Part shown: piece after piece, positions 1 through 8,450 of the stretch
Position numbering within the stretch: the first letter of the stretch is position 1
How the letters are laid out: each line of letters begins with the position of its first letter
From: Terana coerulea
Taxonomy: Eukaryota > Basidiomycota > Agaricomycetes > Polyporales > Phanerochaetaceae
Direction of reading: 5' to 3'
Length of the DNA: 38,450 bases
NCBI GenBank assembly: GCA_024811115.1
Contig: JAKOGH010000278.1
Coordinates: forward strand, 1-38,450
Notes under the pieces: generated by a model
Database searches by the model: none
What the model was told of the DNA's origin: nothing
Seen by the model: the letters and a program-made list of their open reading frames with translations, nothing else
Made by a program: the position numbers and the translations under genes

Positions 1-741
1 CTTCGACCTTGTGTCCTTGCACGACCGGCACATCCAGAAGGACATGCTCGCCTTCCTGAACAAGAGCCTCGGCGACAAGCTCAAGACCAAGATGGAGCGT
101 TCTTGGGAGTACTCCAGCATGGGCTTCCAGTCCGTCGTCCTCCGCGACCCCGTCTTCACCCGCGAGGGCCACTTGATCTGCGAACTCGACTTCGCTGACG
201 GTGAGTAGCTACTGGTATCGTAGTTTCTACTCCGCTCACGCGCCTCAGACAAAACTTCGCCGCCCATTCTACCAATGACCCCTAAGAAATGGTGTGACAG
301 CTGCCACCAGACGCTGCCCATTGGTATGTTTTCGCCCACATGCGTCGACCCACTGTTCACTCACAGCTTACGCAGCGAACGGAAATGGCTATGCCGGTAT
401 CGAGAAAGCCATCGCTCCTCGCGCCAACGGTAACGGTGCGATCGCGTATTCCAACGGTTCAGGCAACGGCGATCTCGATGACGGCCACGACGACTCCATT
501 GACTCGTATAAGGACGGCCTCACGCGCTCGAATGGACTCACGGACGATTTGCGCTCACCCTTCTCTGGTCAAACGCACCAAGAGGGATATCTCGATGAGG
601 AGGAAGAGGATCAGTAAGTGGTTGGGGAGTGAGGGGGAGTGTGCCCGTATGTAGCCTTCCAATGATACACTTCACAGATGCTTTGGCTGGTTATGGTGTG
701 CCTACTTCAAGTGTTGCTGCTGTTGCTTTCCGTGCTGTTGA
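1..741 (+). CDS. 3' end of an unrecognised gene with acidic and poly-Cys tail (partial)
   Basis: The gene runs in from the left edge. Four exons fit: 1-200, 251-323, 367-613 and 678-741, with GT..AG introns of 50, 43 and 64 bases and phases that agree. The second exon encodes a KKWCDSCHQTLPI segment with a CxxC pair, which may bind zinc. The third is rich in Asn, Gly and Asp and ends in an acidic EEEED run. The last small exon adds an aromatic and cysteine-rich end with five consecutive Cys (FKCCCCCFPCC) before TGA at 739-741. If the third donor is not used, the protein stops at 617 just after the acidic run. I do not recognise the family. A membrane-associated tail modified by S-acylation is inference from the Cys cluster only. 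Confidence 0.6.
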
Positions 742-1880
742 TGAGCGTATGCTTGTTGCCTTCCGTATATTTTATATTTTATCCTACATACGCTCAGTCT
801 GCATAATGTATTATACCAATCGATTCTTGTTTGCTGCAACTCTGCGGGTGAATGTACAAGACCCGATAAAGCAAGGTGGCTCTACTGTATGCGTTCTCAG
901 CGGAAAGCGGAAGGCGGAGCTATTGAAATATTCTTTATCACAGCATAAGTATCACTTATCAAGCCCGATAAATGTAACGTCTACGGCAGACTTAACCTGA
1001 AGTCCAACTTACGGTTAGCGGGACGTTCAACACACCTTCCGGTGTTCTTGCATTGTTTTGAGGAGGTGGAGCGACCGCCAGCGCGCACCTTCTACTAGCA
1101 ATCAGGATAACTCTGCATACCTGCTATTGCGAGCAGAATTATTACCGGTATTTCGATAAAAATATCAGATCAAATTGTCAGAGAAAACCGTTGACGCGGC
1201 GACAAGGCTTGAGGTCGCTGGCCACTGCGGGGAGTAGGTCTATTATTTATTGACGGATAACCCACTCATCCGGCGCCCGGCGGTGGGAAACCCTCTGATA
1301 AGTGTCTAACCATAAACAAATGGAAAATCCACGATTGGAAAATCTAAGATCAAGTGCCGGATTTCCCATCACATCAAGTCAAAAACGGATAACCCACTGC
1401 TGCTTCGTTGGAACACCCACTACCTGGGAAACCCATTATATGTTCGTGTTCCTCCCGGCAGTAATACCTGGGTCTGTTAAACGGTGCGCACAAGGCCCCG
1501 GTGGCCTTATGTTCTCAGTTGGTCCGCAAATAGGTAAGTGGAACAGTAGTAGAGAGGTTCTGGGTGTATCTAACACGCTATACAGACATTCGGCCTGCAA
1601 TTATGCGTGTTCATTCGTTTGAGTGTGCATTCGCATTCACATCGTGACCCCAGTTCATCTACTGGTGAGTGGTTTGCTTCATTGCTATTCTGGGCTGACG
1701 CATCGGCTGTCAAATCCTTGATACGACTCCTCGCGTGGCTCGACGGCGCCGTCCAGGGCTGAAACACTGTCATCCACTGTGAGGAAGATCGAGCATCCTC
1801 AAGAGCACCTTTCATACTGGTACGAGTGCAACTGTGCTCGTTGCTGGGCCAACACTCGTGCGTAACACGACGCTTTCTGC
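742..1880. other. Intergenic stretch, no gene seen
   Basis: No reading frame here looks coding. The stretch holds one copy of a short repeat (1252-1440, listed separately). The rest is unremarkable, and the open frames in it are short and of random composition. Confidence 0.5.
1252..1440 (+). repeat. Dispersed repeat, copy 1 (ACCCACT / GTGGGAAACCC motifs)
   Basis: The stretch contains ACCCACTCATCC followed by GTGGGAAACCC, then GCCGGATTTCCCATC, ATAACCCACTG and CCTGGGAAACCCAT. The same motif set in the same orientation occurs at about 13985-14155. The motifs are partly self-complementary (CCCAC against GTGGG). It looks like a diverged short non-autonomous repeat, but ends and target duplications were not found. 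Confidence 0.45.
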
Positions 1881-2005
1881 CAACGGTCAGACGCTCATAC
1901 CAACAGGTTCAGGCTTTCCCCCTACACACTCGGCCATGCTAGCATCACGGGCTTCTTCCAGAACAAGCTCCTCACCAAGAGCATGGTCACTACTCGAAGC
2001 TGCCG

Positions 2006-3335
2006 ATGCGCCGGCGAGCACTCGGGAGACCATCTACAATGTCGCAGACAAGTACGGCCTCCGGGCGACGCGACTCGACTCAGATCGGCGACGCGGCCTT
2101 TACGCGTGATCAGATGGCGGAAGCGCACTCACTCAGTGACCCTGGCGCAGCGCGCGGCGAGAGCTGGTCTCCACACTGGGACGTGGAGTACAAGGCGAAC
2201 ATCGGCGGCCTCCTTCTTGTCATGGCGTACAATGAGGCGAATGCGCATGCGTTCGTCGCGCAACTCAAAGTTGCGTTCCCAGGGGCGTCGCAGCGGCCGA
2301 GCATCTGCAAGGTGGCCGCGCTGCACGGGTATCCGCGGCCGGGTGCGCAGGGCCCAAACAACCACTTGGGTACCGCGGCGGCGGGTTGCCCAACCCGCAG
2401 GTGTGGGGTGTGACGTTTACGGACGTGCGGCCTATGAGCTACGCGGACACGGTTGTCGCCCCGCTTGGCGTGCTCATGATGGGCCGCGAAGGTGACGAGG
2501 ATGCGCCGCGCTGCCCGGCATGGGCGGTCGACAGCAGCCTGGTCGCGACGCGCAAGCTGAACAACCTCGTGCCCGACTTCGGCTGGTACTGCCTTGCGGA
2601 GAGGTAGCAGGCGTTCAACAACCTCGCGCCGGACCAGGCGGCGGCAAAGTTTGGTGCAAGGCTGATGGGATACCGGAAGAATGGTAAGGGCGGCTGGCAT
2701 TATGGACGGCGAAGATGATACTTACTTTGCAGTTGACATGATTCATAGGTATGGCCATCGCAATGTTGCCTGACAATGACACCCGAGATTGCGAAGGATG
2801 ACTCGCTGGTGAACAACCTCCATTTCGACGAGACATACTGTGCAGCGCACCTGTCCGTCCGTTCGCGGCGCACACGCGCGAGCTGAAACCACGCAACAAT
2901 GTCCCGCGAGGAGAGTAGGTCAAGCGTCTGTGCGTGTCCCCTCCCTTCTGTGCCATGCCTAACCCTAACGCGAGCCGATGGGTACAGCCTGCGATGCATA
3001 CCCCACGCGCGCCGACGGCCGCCTCGCGCCCACCATGACGCACGCAGAGCGCTCCTGGTTGCAAGGCGTCCTCACTGCCCCTTCATGCTGCCCACCGTCT
3101 CATCCTACGACCGTGTTTGCGACGGCCGTCTCCTGGAGCATCCACTAGCGCAAAGCCCCGTGCGGCTCTGCGGCGCGCAGAGCCAGCACCACTTCAAGGT
3201 CCGCTTCGTCGACAGCGCGGCCTCGCCGTACCTCGCACTCGTTGGCATGTTTGGCATGGGCACACAGGCAGTCATCGCAGGCCACTTGCTGGGGTTGGCG
3301 GCTGCGCCATACCTGTGGCGAAGATGACCGAGGAG
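2006..3335 (+). pseudogene. Decayed DyP-type heme peroxidase
   Basis: DyP peroxidases are heme enzymes, often secreted by wood-decay fungi, that oxidise dyes and phenolics. Pieces follow the order of the family in different frames. About 2090-2350 reads GDAAFTRDQ then ALHGYPRPGAQG. At 2386-2607 it reads LMMGREGDEDAP, PAWAVDSSLVATRKL and VPDFGWY. At about 2610-2690 is FGARLMGYRKNG. At about 2845-2905 a remnant of the conserved FGAHxRKTNPR region reads FAAHTRELKPRN. The family motif GFLDG, which carries the catalytic Asp, reads GYRGG here (about 2370), so the Asp is gone. There are several frame changes and an in-frame stop at 2605-2607. Upstream sequence (1830-2005) may be the eroded N-terminus. 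Confidence 0.8.
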
Positions 3336-3395
3336 CTGAGAAAGGTCACACACATGGCGAACGCGTCCGTATAGCTCAGGTAGATAAAGATTTGG

Positions 3396-4402
3396 CTACT
3401 CGTCTACCATCTCATGATCCTCCACAAATACTGTCTTTGCGAGATCATTGCTCCGGTCAATAATGCCCCAAGTCCCACAGCTTCTGACCCGCCCAACCAA
3501 ACACTGTATAGTTTGAAGGTCTACAGCCACCTGTGGGTGGTGTTCGGTTTGGTATGATGTCAGTGATTGTGTTGCATCTTTTCCATTTGTGACACATGGC
3601 TGAATTATTGCTAGCAGAAGTCGACGCCCTTGATACTGGCCCCAGAAAGCATCACCATGTGGTAGGTTACACTCCACGATGCTCTCAAGTCGTCCATAGT
3701 ACACCGTGCGTATGTTTCCTTGTCCAGTAGCAACCTCATACTGTAATGGTCAGTTGTCATTTCAACTCCATAATGGCACAACTCACCCGCACATAGGATG
3801 CATTTCGCTCACCCGGATGATGCTTTCGGCCCACAGCGCATTGTATGGCATCTCCGCCACCCTTGACTCGAACCCCTCCCCAGGACGCCATCACTTGCGG
3901 CAGATGCCCAGTGATCTGTTTGATTGATCTCGAGACCAAGCTGCGGACATATCTTGCTATCAGCCGACGCCAGTCTGTGCTAGGCTCGTTCTTCGGTCGC
4001 CAAGGTGTTCGCAGAACACTGAGAGGATCTGTTCATGGATATCAGCCATACAATGTGAGGCCAGTTTTTGACCTTTGCAATGCTTACATTCATCAAATAT
4101 ATGCTCCATAGATGATGCTTCATCCCGCCTTCGACTGCTTGGGGGTAATTCATTTTGGAGATCGTACTTGACTTGCAGCTGACTGACATACGCCAGATGC
4201 TTCACCCGCTCATCAAGATTCCGCCACGGTTGACTTCGGGACTGTAAGGCCCGCTTCAAGAACCCGCAGTATCGCTCCATGTAGAACGACCAAGTGATTG
4301 ACATGGGCGCACAAACACGGATGTCCTGGGGAATATGCAGCAAGCCATGGACAACCAGAATACAAAATGGTAGTCGGGAGTCATCATACTGGTAATAGTA
4401 CC
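3396..4402 (-). CDS. Tnp2 transposase, C-terminal exons
   Basis: Three blocks of the conserved Tnp2 C-terminus are present in order. The first is LLHIPQDIRVC, then SFYMERYCGFLKRAL and QLQVKYDLQNEL (about 4160-4400). The second is HLPQVMASWGGVRV and PGERNASYVR (3780-3915). The third is VYYGRLESIVEC, FWGQYQGRRLLLAI and VGRVRSCGTWGIIDRS (3430-3715), ending at a stop near 3396. The blocks are in different frames separated by plausible short introns, although I did not resolve every junction. Confidence 0.7.
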
Positions 4403-4448
4403 TAAACCACTATATGTCAAAGCAGTTCAATCATAATTAATTCCCCAC

Positions 4449-5999
4449 TCACTCTTCATATTTTGCGACCCATTTCTTTATGCGAACGTCCAAGTTGTTG
4501 ATCTCATCAGTGGTGATTTCGAACTGTAAGGTTATCTGCATGATGACCACGAGGTCAAGCATGTGCTCGTAGTACTTCTTGTCCTTGAATCGACCGCGCA
4601 GGAGATGAGGTGCGAGATACATGAACCAGAAGGCATAGGATTCTGCCGTCCAAGTGCTGCGGTCTTCTGCCACATTCCCGAGGACCCGCACAAAGCTTGC
4701 AGGAATGTCTTGAATCGCCTGTGCAGTTTCAGCCCCGATTTCGGCCCAGGTCTTGGCATCGATCTCATAGTTCCCAGACCCGGTATCCAAGTTTTTGAAA
4801 CGCCCTGTCCAGATATCCATGAAATTTGGCAAGAGGTTTTCGCCGAAGACATGGACCCATTCCCATGGACAAGCCCGACCGAAGTCTAACGCATTGACAC
4901 GGGACAACGCCGGAGTGTGCTTAACACCATACCATTGCTCGAGTTGCCTTCGATATTTCTTCGTTGTAACTGATGGGTCGTTGAGATGAGCCAGTGCGTC
5001 GGTGAAGCTTGCATGTGTTCGAGGCGGTAGATCATTTGGGTCCCATGCTCCGACTTCGACTCGCTGGACTCGGACTCCGGGAGCGTGACGATGGGGATAA
5101 GTGACAGGAATATAGTAGACTTTGTTAGACCCTTTCGCCATGCGTAGTCCACGCATTAGACAGGAGCGGCATGGACAAGGGCTTGAGTGCCCTTTGATCC
5201 CAAGAAACTTCTCGATAGCTAGGATGTCGCCTTCCTTGGTAACCAGGTAGGCGTGAAGATGAAAGGTGTTGTCTTGCAAGCAGTCGTAGCAATGTATGCC
5301 TTTTGCCAACTCTGCCAATTCGTCATCTAGGGGTGCAAGAAACGAGCCAAGATCCTTCGGCTGCTTTGGTCCTGGGATGACGCCAAGACAGATCAAGTTC
5401 TCAAGGTGAGTTCGGATCGTGGGAGGAAGAGAGTAATTCTTGAGGAGAATTGGCATAGCGGAGGGTCCACCACGCTTTCGGTTGAAGATGAGGAAGCCAT
5501 CAGTGCAAAGCCCTAGAGCAATGTCGCGAGGATCGGAAAAGAAGCAATGATCTTGCACCTGGCCATCCACAGTCACTTTGGTTCGGAGCATTTCATGATA
5601 GCGTGCACCACTGAACGCGTCTCGACGAACGTTGGGGTCGTGCTCAAACATAGAGCGATAACGAAGTTTGTCGACCATAGATGCGCTCTGATAAAATGCA
5701 CGAAGACGGGGTATGAGAGGAAGGTATGTGAATTGTCGGCGCGGTTTTTGGCCATCAGGGAAGAACCTTAGCTCGTCGCAATACGGGCAGGCATCTAGAG
5801 CATCTTGTTCACCGTAGTAGCAAAGGCACGAGTTTACGCAACAATCATATCGCTTTACATCCAGCTCGGCAAGTGAAGCAATGCGGTTTGTCGTAGTATA
5901 CAGGGAGTCGAGGTTCAATTTGTGATCGAATGCCTCCTGCATATATTCGTAGTTTGCACGAGACATATGAGATTTGAGGCGAAGGTTGAATGCTCGAAT
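4449..5999 (-). CDS. Tnp2 transposase, catalytic core exon
   Basis: An open frame of over 500 codons has no internal stop. It holds the Tnp2 signatures: YDCCVNSCLCYYG and ACPYCDELRF (Cys pairs of a zinc-type region, about residues 40-65 of the exon), FFSDPRDIALGLCTDGFLIF, the PCPCRSCLMRG Cys cluster near the middle, and the WEWVHVFGENLLPN region towards the end. The donor is GTGAGT at 4447 and the best acceptor is the TTTAG near 4403, which restores the frame into a YYYQYDDSRLPFC segment. The length and openness suggest a relatively recent insertion compared with the neighbouring relics. Confidence 0.85.
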   Translation of the reverse strand: MRAFNLRLKSHMSRANYEYMQEAFDHKLNLDSLYTTTNRIASLAELDVKRYDCCVNSCLCYYGEQDALDACPYCDELRFFPDGQKPRRQFTYLPLIPRLRAFYQSASMVDKLRYRSMFEHDPNVRRDAFSGARYHEMLRTKVTVDGQVQDHCFFSDPRDIALGLCTDGFLIFNRKRGGPSAMPILLKNYSLPPTIRTHLENLICLGVIPGPKQPKDLGSFLAPLDDELAELAKGIHCYDCLQDNTFHLHAYLVTKEGDILAIEKFLGIKGHSSPCPCRSCLMRGLRMAKGSNKVYYIPVTYPHRHAPGVRVQRVEVGAWDPNDLPPRTHASFTDALAHLNDPSVTTKKYRRQLEQWYGVKHTPALSRVNALDFGRACPWEWVHVFGENLLPNFMDIWTGRFKNLDTGSGNYEIDAKTWAEIGAETAQAIQDIPASFVRVLGNVAEDRSTWTAESYAFWFMYLAPHLLRGRFKDKKYYEHMLDLVVIMQITLQFEITTDEINNLDVRIKKWVAKYEE

Positions 6000-6645
6000 A
6001 TTGTCTCGGTCTTGCTCTGATAGAATTTCGTCACCTATACCGTCACATTGATCATGGTGTTAGAACTGTGCCGTAGTGACAGGACTGCAGGTTACATTCG
6101 TATATTGAAGAGCTCTCGCTCATTCTCCACATTCAGTAGGCTAAGATAGGCATCTTCGTCAAACTCACTCCAGTCTCCGTCGGTGAAGCTGAGGTTTTTG
6201 GTCCAAAATCCTCATTCAACTCGTGTCGAAGGTCGTCAGTAGCAACGCTTGAGCCATCGTCCGAGTCTTCATCGTCAATGCAGCCATCCGGCGCTGCCTC
6301 TTCGAGGACTAAAGGAATGTCGACGTCCATTGACTCGGAGGATGACTCGTTAATATCGCCACTGCCATCTGACGGAGCGTTGAGATGCATCGCAGCATGG
6401 TCAACAGAGTGGACTGAAAAGTTGCAAGATAGAGAAGGGGAGGGAGAGCCTGCTCTGCTTTCTTCGGCCTCTGTTTCTGCTTCCAAGTCGGATGGTACAG
6501 TCTCTGACGGTGCAATTTCACTTCCTCTTCCTTCCTCTTCCATGCGACGTTTATGTCGGCGACGTGCATAATATGAGAGAACCTTTCCACAGTACACGTT
6601 GCACTTGCAGCGACGCATCGCCTTTGAAGTGTGCCGCCTAGGCAT
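6000..6645 (-). CDS. Tnp2 transposase, N-terminal part
   Basis: The protein begins at 6645 with MPRRHTSKAMRRCKCNVYCG, a Cys-rich start, followed by KVLSYYARRRHKRR and a long acidic/serine linker, as is usual for fungal Tnp2. The uninterrupted frame runs to 6133. The expected continuation (DGDWSEFDEDAYLSLLN, about 6130-6185) is in another frame, so a one-base frame break or a tiny unrecognised intron lies near 6185-6205. The stretch then splices at about 6089 (GTAACC) to an acceptor near 6036. From there the frame reads GDEILSEQDRDNIRAFNLRL into the core exon. Confidence 0.7.
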
Positions 6646-6649
6646 AATT

Positions 6650-7200
6650 GACTATAGAAGACGGTAGTAAGACAAAGCTCAAATTATGGCTTGTGACTCA
6701 AAGAGAATATGTCCAACCTACCAGCTAGAAGCATTAATGCGCCAGCGGCCTAGGCTTAAGATCCAAGACTTAGCCCTGAGGCCTGAGGTGGAACTGAGGG
6801 AGGCTCGAGCACGAGGAGAGCAAGCTGCAGCGCAGGTGTGAACTTACAGGATTGTGGCGTAGCCCCATCCGATCAAGCGCACTCTGCTGCAAATGGCAAT
6901 GCTGCACGCCACATGTGAGCCGCTTGCGTCAGGAAACCCTGATTGCATTGACCTCAGCATTGGGTACAATTTCCACAAGCTAGCCTCACACTGCGTATGC
7001 ATTGCTGCCTACGAGGAACACCCGGGGTGTAGTTTAGTTCGCGCCGTCATGGCCCACGTTTATAAACCCATATCTTTAAGATAGTAAGTAGACAGTAAAA
7101 TATAATTCCACAACATTGTAATAGCATACGAGAACTCCTGTGGTTTCCCACCTGACCTTTATCAGCGCAACGTCACCGCTGCGTTGCTATCCGTCCTCGC
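6650..7200. other. Stretch between CACTA element and ligase relic, no gene seen
   Basis: The upstream flank of the transposase is here and presumably contains its promoter and the right end of the element. I see no TAGTG-type terminus that I trust and no coding frame with a recognisable product. Confidence 0.4.
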
Positions 7201-7210
7201 TGACGGTGGC

Positions 7211-7580
7211 CTACGTGTTCACAGGATCTACGGAGCGCCGATGGTCAGGATTACCATGACTTGCATGCACAAGAGTGAGACTGACCTTTGTAGTATTCCC
7301 AGAAGCAATTGTCACCGTGGACCCAGATCTTCCCGTGGGAATGGGGCTTGTCCTCAAACGTGTATCCCATGGAACCACTCCAACTTGGTCTCTAGTGCCC
7401 ACCATAACAGCACAACCTTCACGCCAGGGAGTGTAGCAGTGGCCATCCCCGCTTGCACGATCCGGTTCAGCACCCGCGGGACCATGAGGAAGAGGTTGGG
7501 CTTCAAGATTTGGAAATCCTCGAGCAGGCAGAGGAGGTCGCCGGACCAGTAGCCAATGCTGCCGCCGCGCGCCAGCACAA
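7211..7580 (-). pseudogene. Fragment of a long-chain acyl-CoA synthetase (AMP-binding enzyme)
   Basis: On the minus strand, 7578-7354 reads ARGGSIGYWSGDLLCLLEDF, then ILKPNLFLMVPRVLNRIVQA. This is the conserved central region of fatty-acid-CoA ligases (Faa/ACSL), which activate fatty acids with ATP. Directly after TKLEWFHG, in another frame, comes GYTFEDKPHSHGKIWVHGDN and CFWEYYK (about 7290-7370). That is the later region around the GEIxxRG-type motif. The roughly 150 residues that normally lie between, including the core AMP-binding loop, are missing. This is therefore a fragment with an internal deletion and a frameshift. A GTCAGT after EYYKG may be an old splice donor. Confidence 0.75.
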
Positions 7581-7829
7581 CAAGTTCAGCGCAACGCTGT
7601 TGAACCGTGAGTCCGTTGTGATAAACAAAGCGATCCTATACCTACACCATAGCAATGCGCCAGGGACCGGAGGTAGACGGGAGTCCGACGTGCCCGTCGA
7701 GATAGGTGCAGTCTTGGATGTGCAGAACTTGCAGCGTGCATCGGGGTCGTGTGTTGCTACCTGCAGCATGACATTGATGTCCTCACGCCAAAGCCGCAAG
7801 GGCAGAGGCCTTCTCTACATCGTCTAGTA

Positions 7830-8450
7830 AATCGGCGGCACCTATATACGGCTTCAGCGTGAAGCAGAACCTGAGCTATGTTGACCGTACCTTCAACACC
7901 GGCAATCTATTGGCCTTCAAAGCTTCATTTCTTGGTGCCACCGTTGCCTTGCTTGCGGTAAGTCAATATGTGTATGACAACTCTGCTGTTCTTTCAGCAT
8001 GTAGACTGGTAAGTAAGAAACGCGGCGTACCATTAAGCCCTATACTTGCTACCCTTGCCCCTCGGCCTGTGACTCCACTGCCCTTGTGCACATGTGCTGC
8101 GACGTTCTGCTCGCGGGACATCAATGTGTACCTACAGTACCGAGTGCAGGCCCATCATCGACGTTGTATCCTCGCCCGCTTGTCAACGTCAACAATCAAA
8201 ACGGTGGCTATGCACCAGTGACGGTGACAGTGGGGGCAGTTGTAGAGGGTGCTGTTGGTACCGATACACTGTAGTACCAGTAGTTCAGCAGAAGGATGTG
8301 ACACGGATGTTACGGGACGTCGAGGCACAGCGTAGTGGTTTGGTCACATGTGTGACTCGTAACACAAGCGCTGAGCGCTGAGCGGCATCGCGCGTCTCAC
8401 ACTTATGACTTCATTTTCTCCGTTGACAAGTCTTTATTGCTTTCTTACAA
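7830..8450. other. Stretch without recognisable gene
   Basis: A short frame from 7859 (MKQNLSYVDRTFNTGN then a hydrophobic run) and another ending near 8274 (VNVNNQNGGYAPVTVTVGAV) have a protein-like look, but neither is recognisable or connected by a clear gene model. They could be further gene relics. The promoter of the 8451 gene would lie at the right end. Confidence 0.3.

Larger units (their letters stand above)
3396..6645 (-). mobile_element. CACTA-type DNA transposon body carrying a Tnp2 transposase
   Basis: A minus-strand multi-exon transposase fills this span. Its order and motifs match the Tnp2 proteins of mushroom-forming fungi. The left limit of coding lies about 60 bases from the end of the DyP relic, so the element probably landed next to or inside that already decayed gene. 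I could not find convincing CACTA-starting terminal repeats or a 3-bp target duplication, so the outer ends of the element remain undefined. Confidence 0.75.

Noticed and set aside
3138..3155. CACTAGCG as a possible terminal end of the CACTA transposon
   Set aside because: It lies inside the DyP relic, and no matching inverted TAGTG end was found at the other side.
3855..3880. Minus-strand GGTTCGAGTCA resembling a tRNA B box
   Set aside because: It lies within the conserved Tnp2 coding sequence (ASWGGVRV region, read in another frame) and there is no matching A box, cloverleaf or acceptor stem.
7859..8274. Two protein-like fragments between the ligase relic and the 8451 gene
   Set aside because: No family resemblance or joining splice model could be supported, so they are mentioned only as part of the gene-free stretch.
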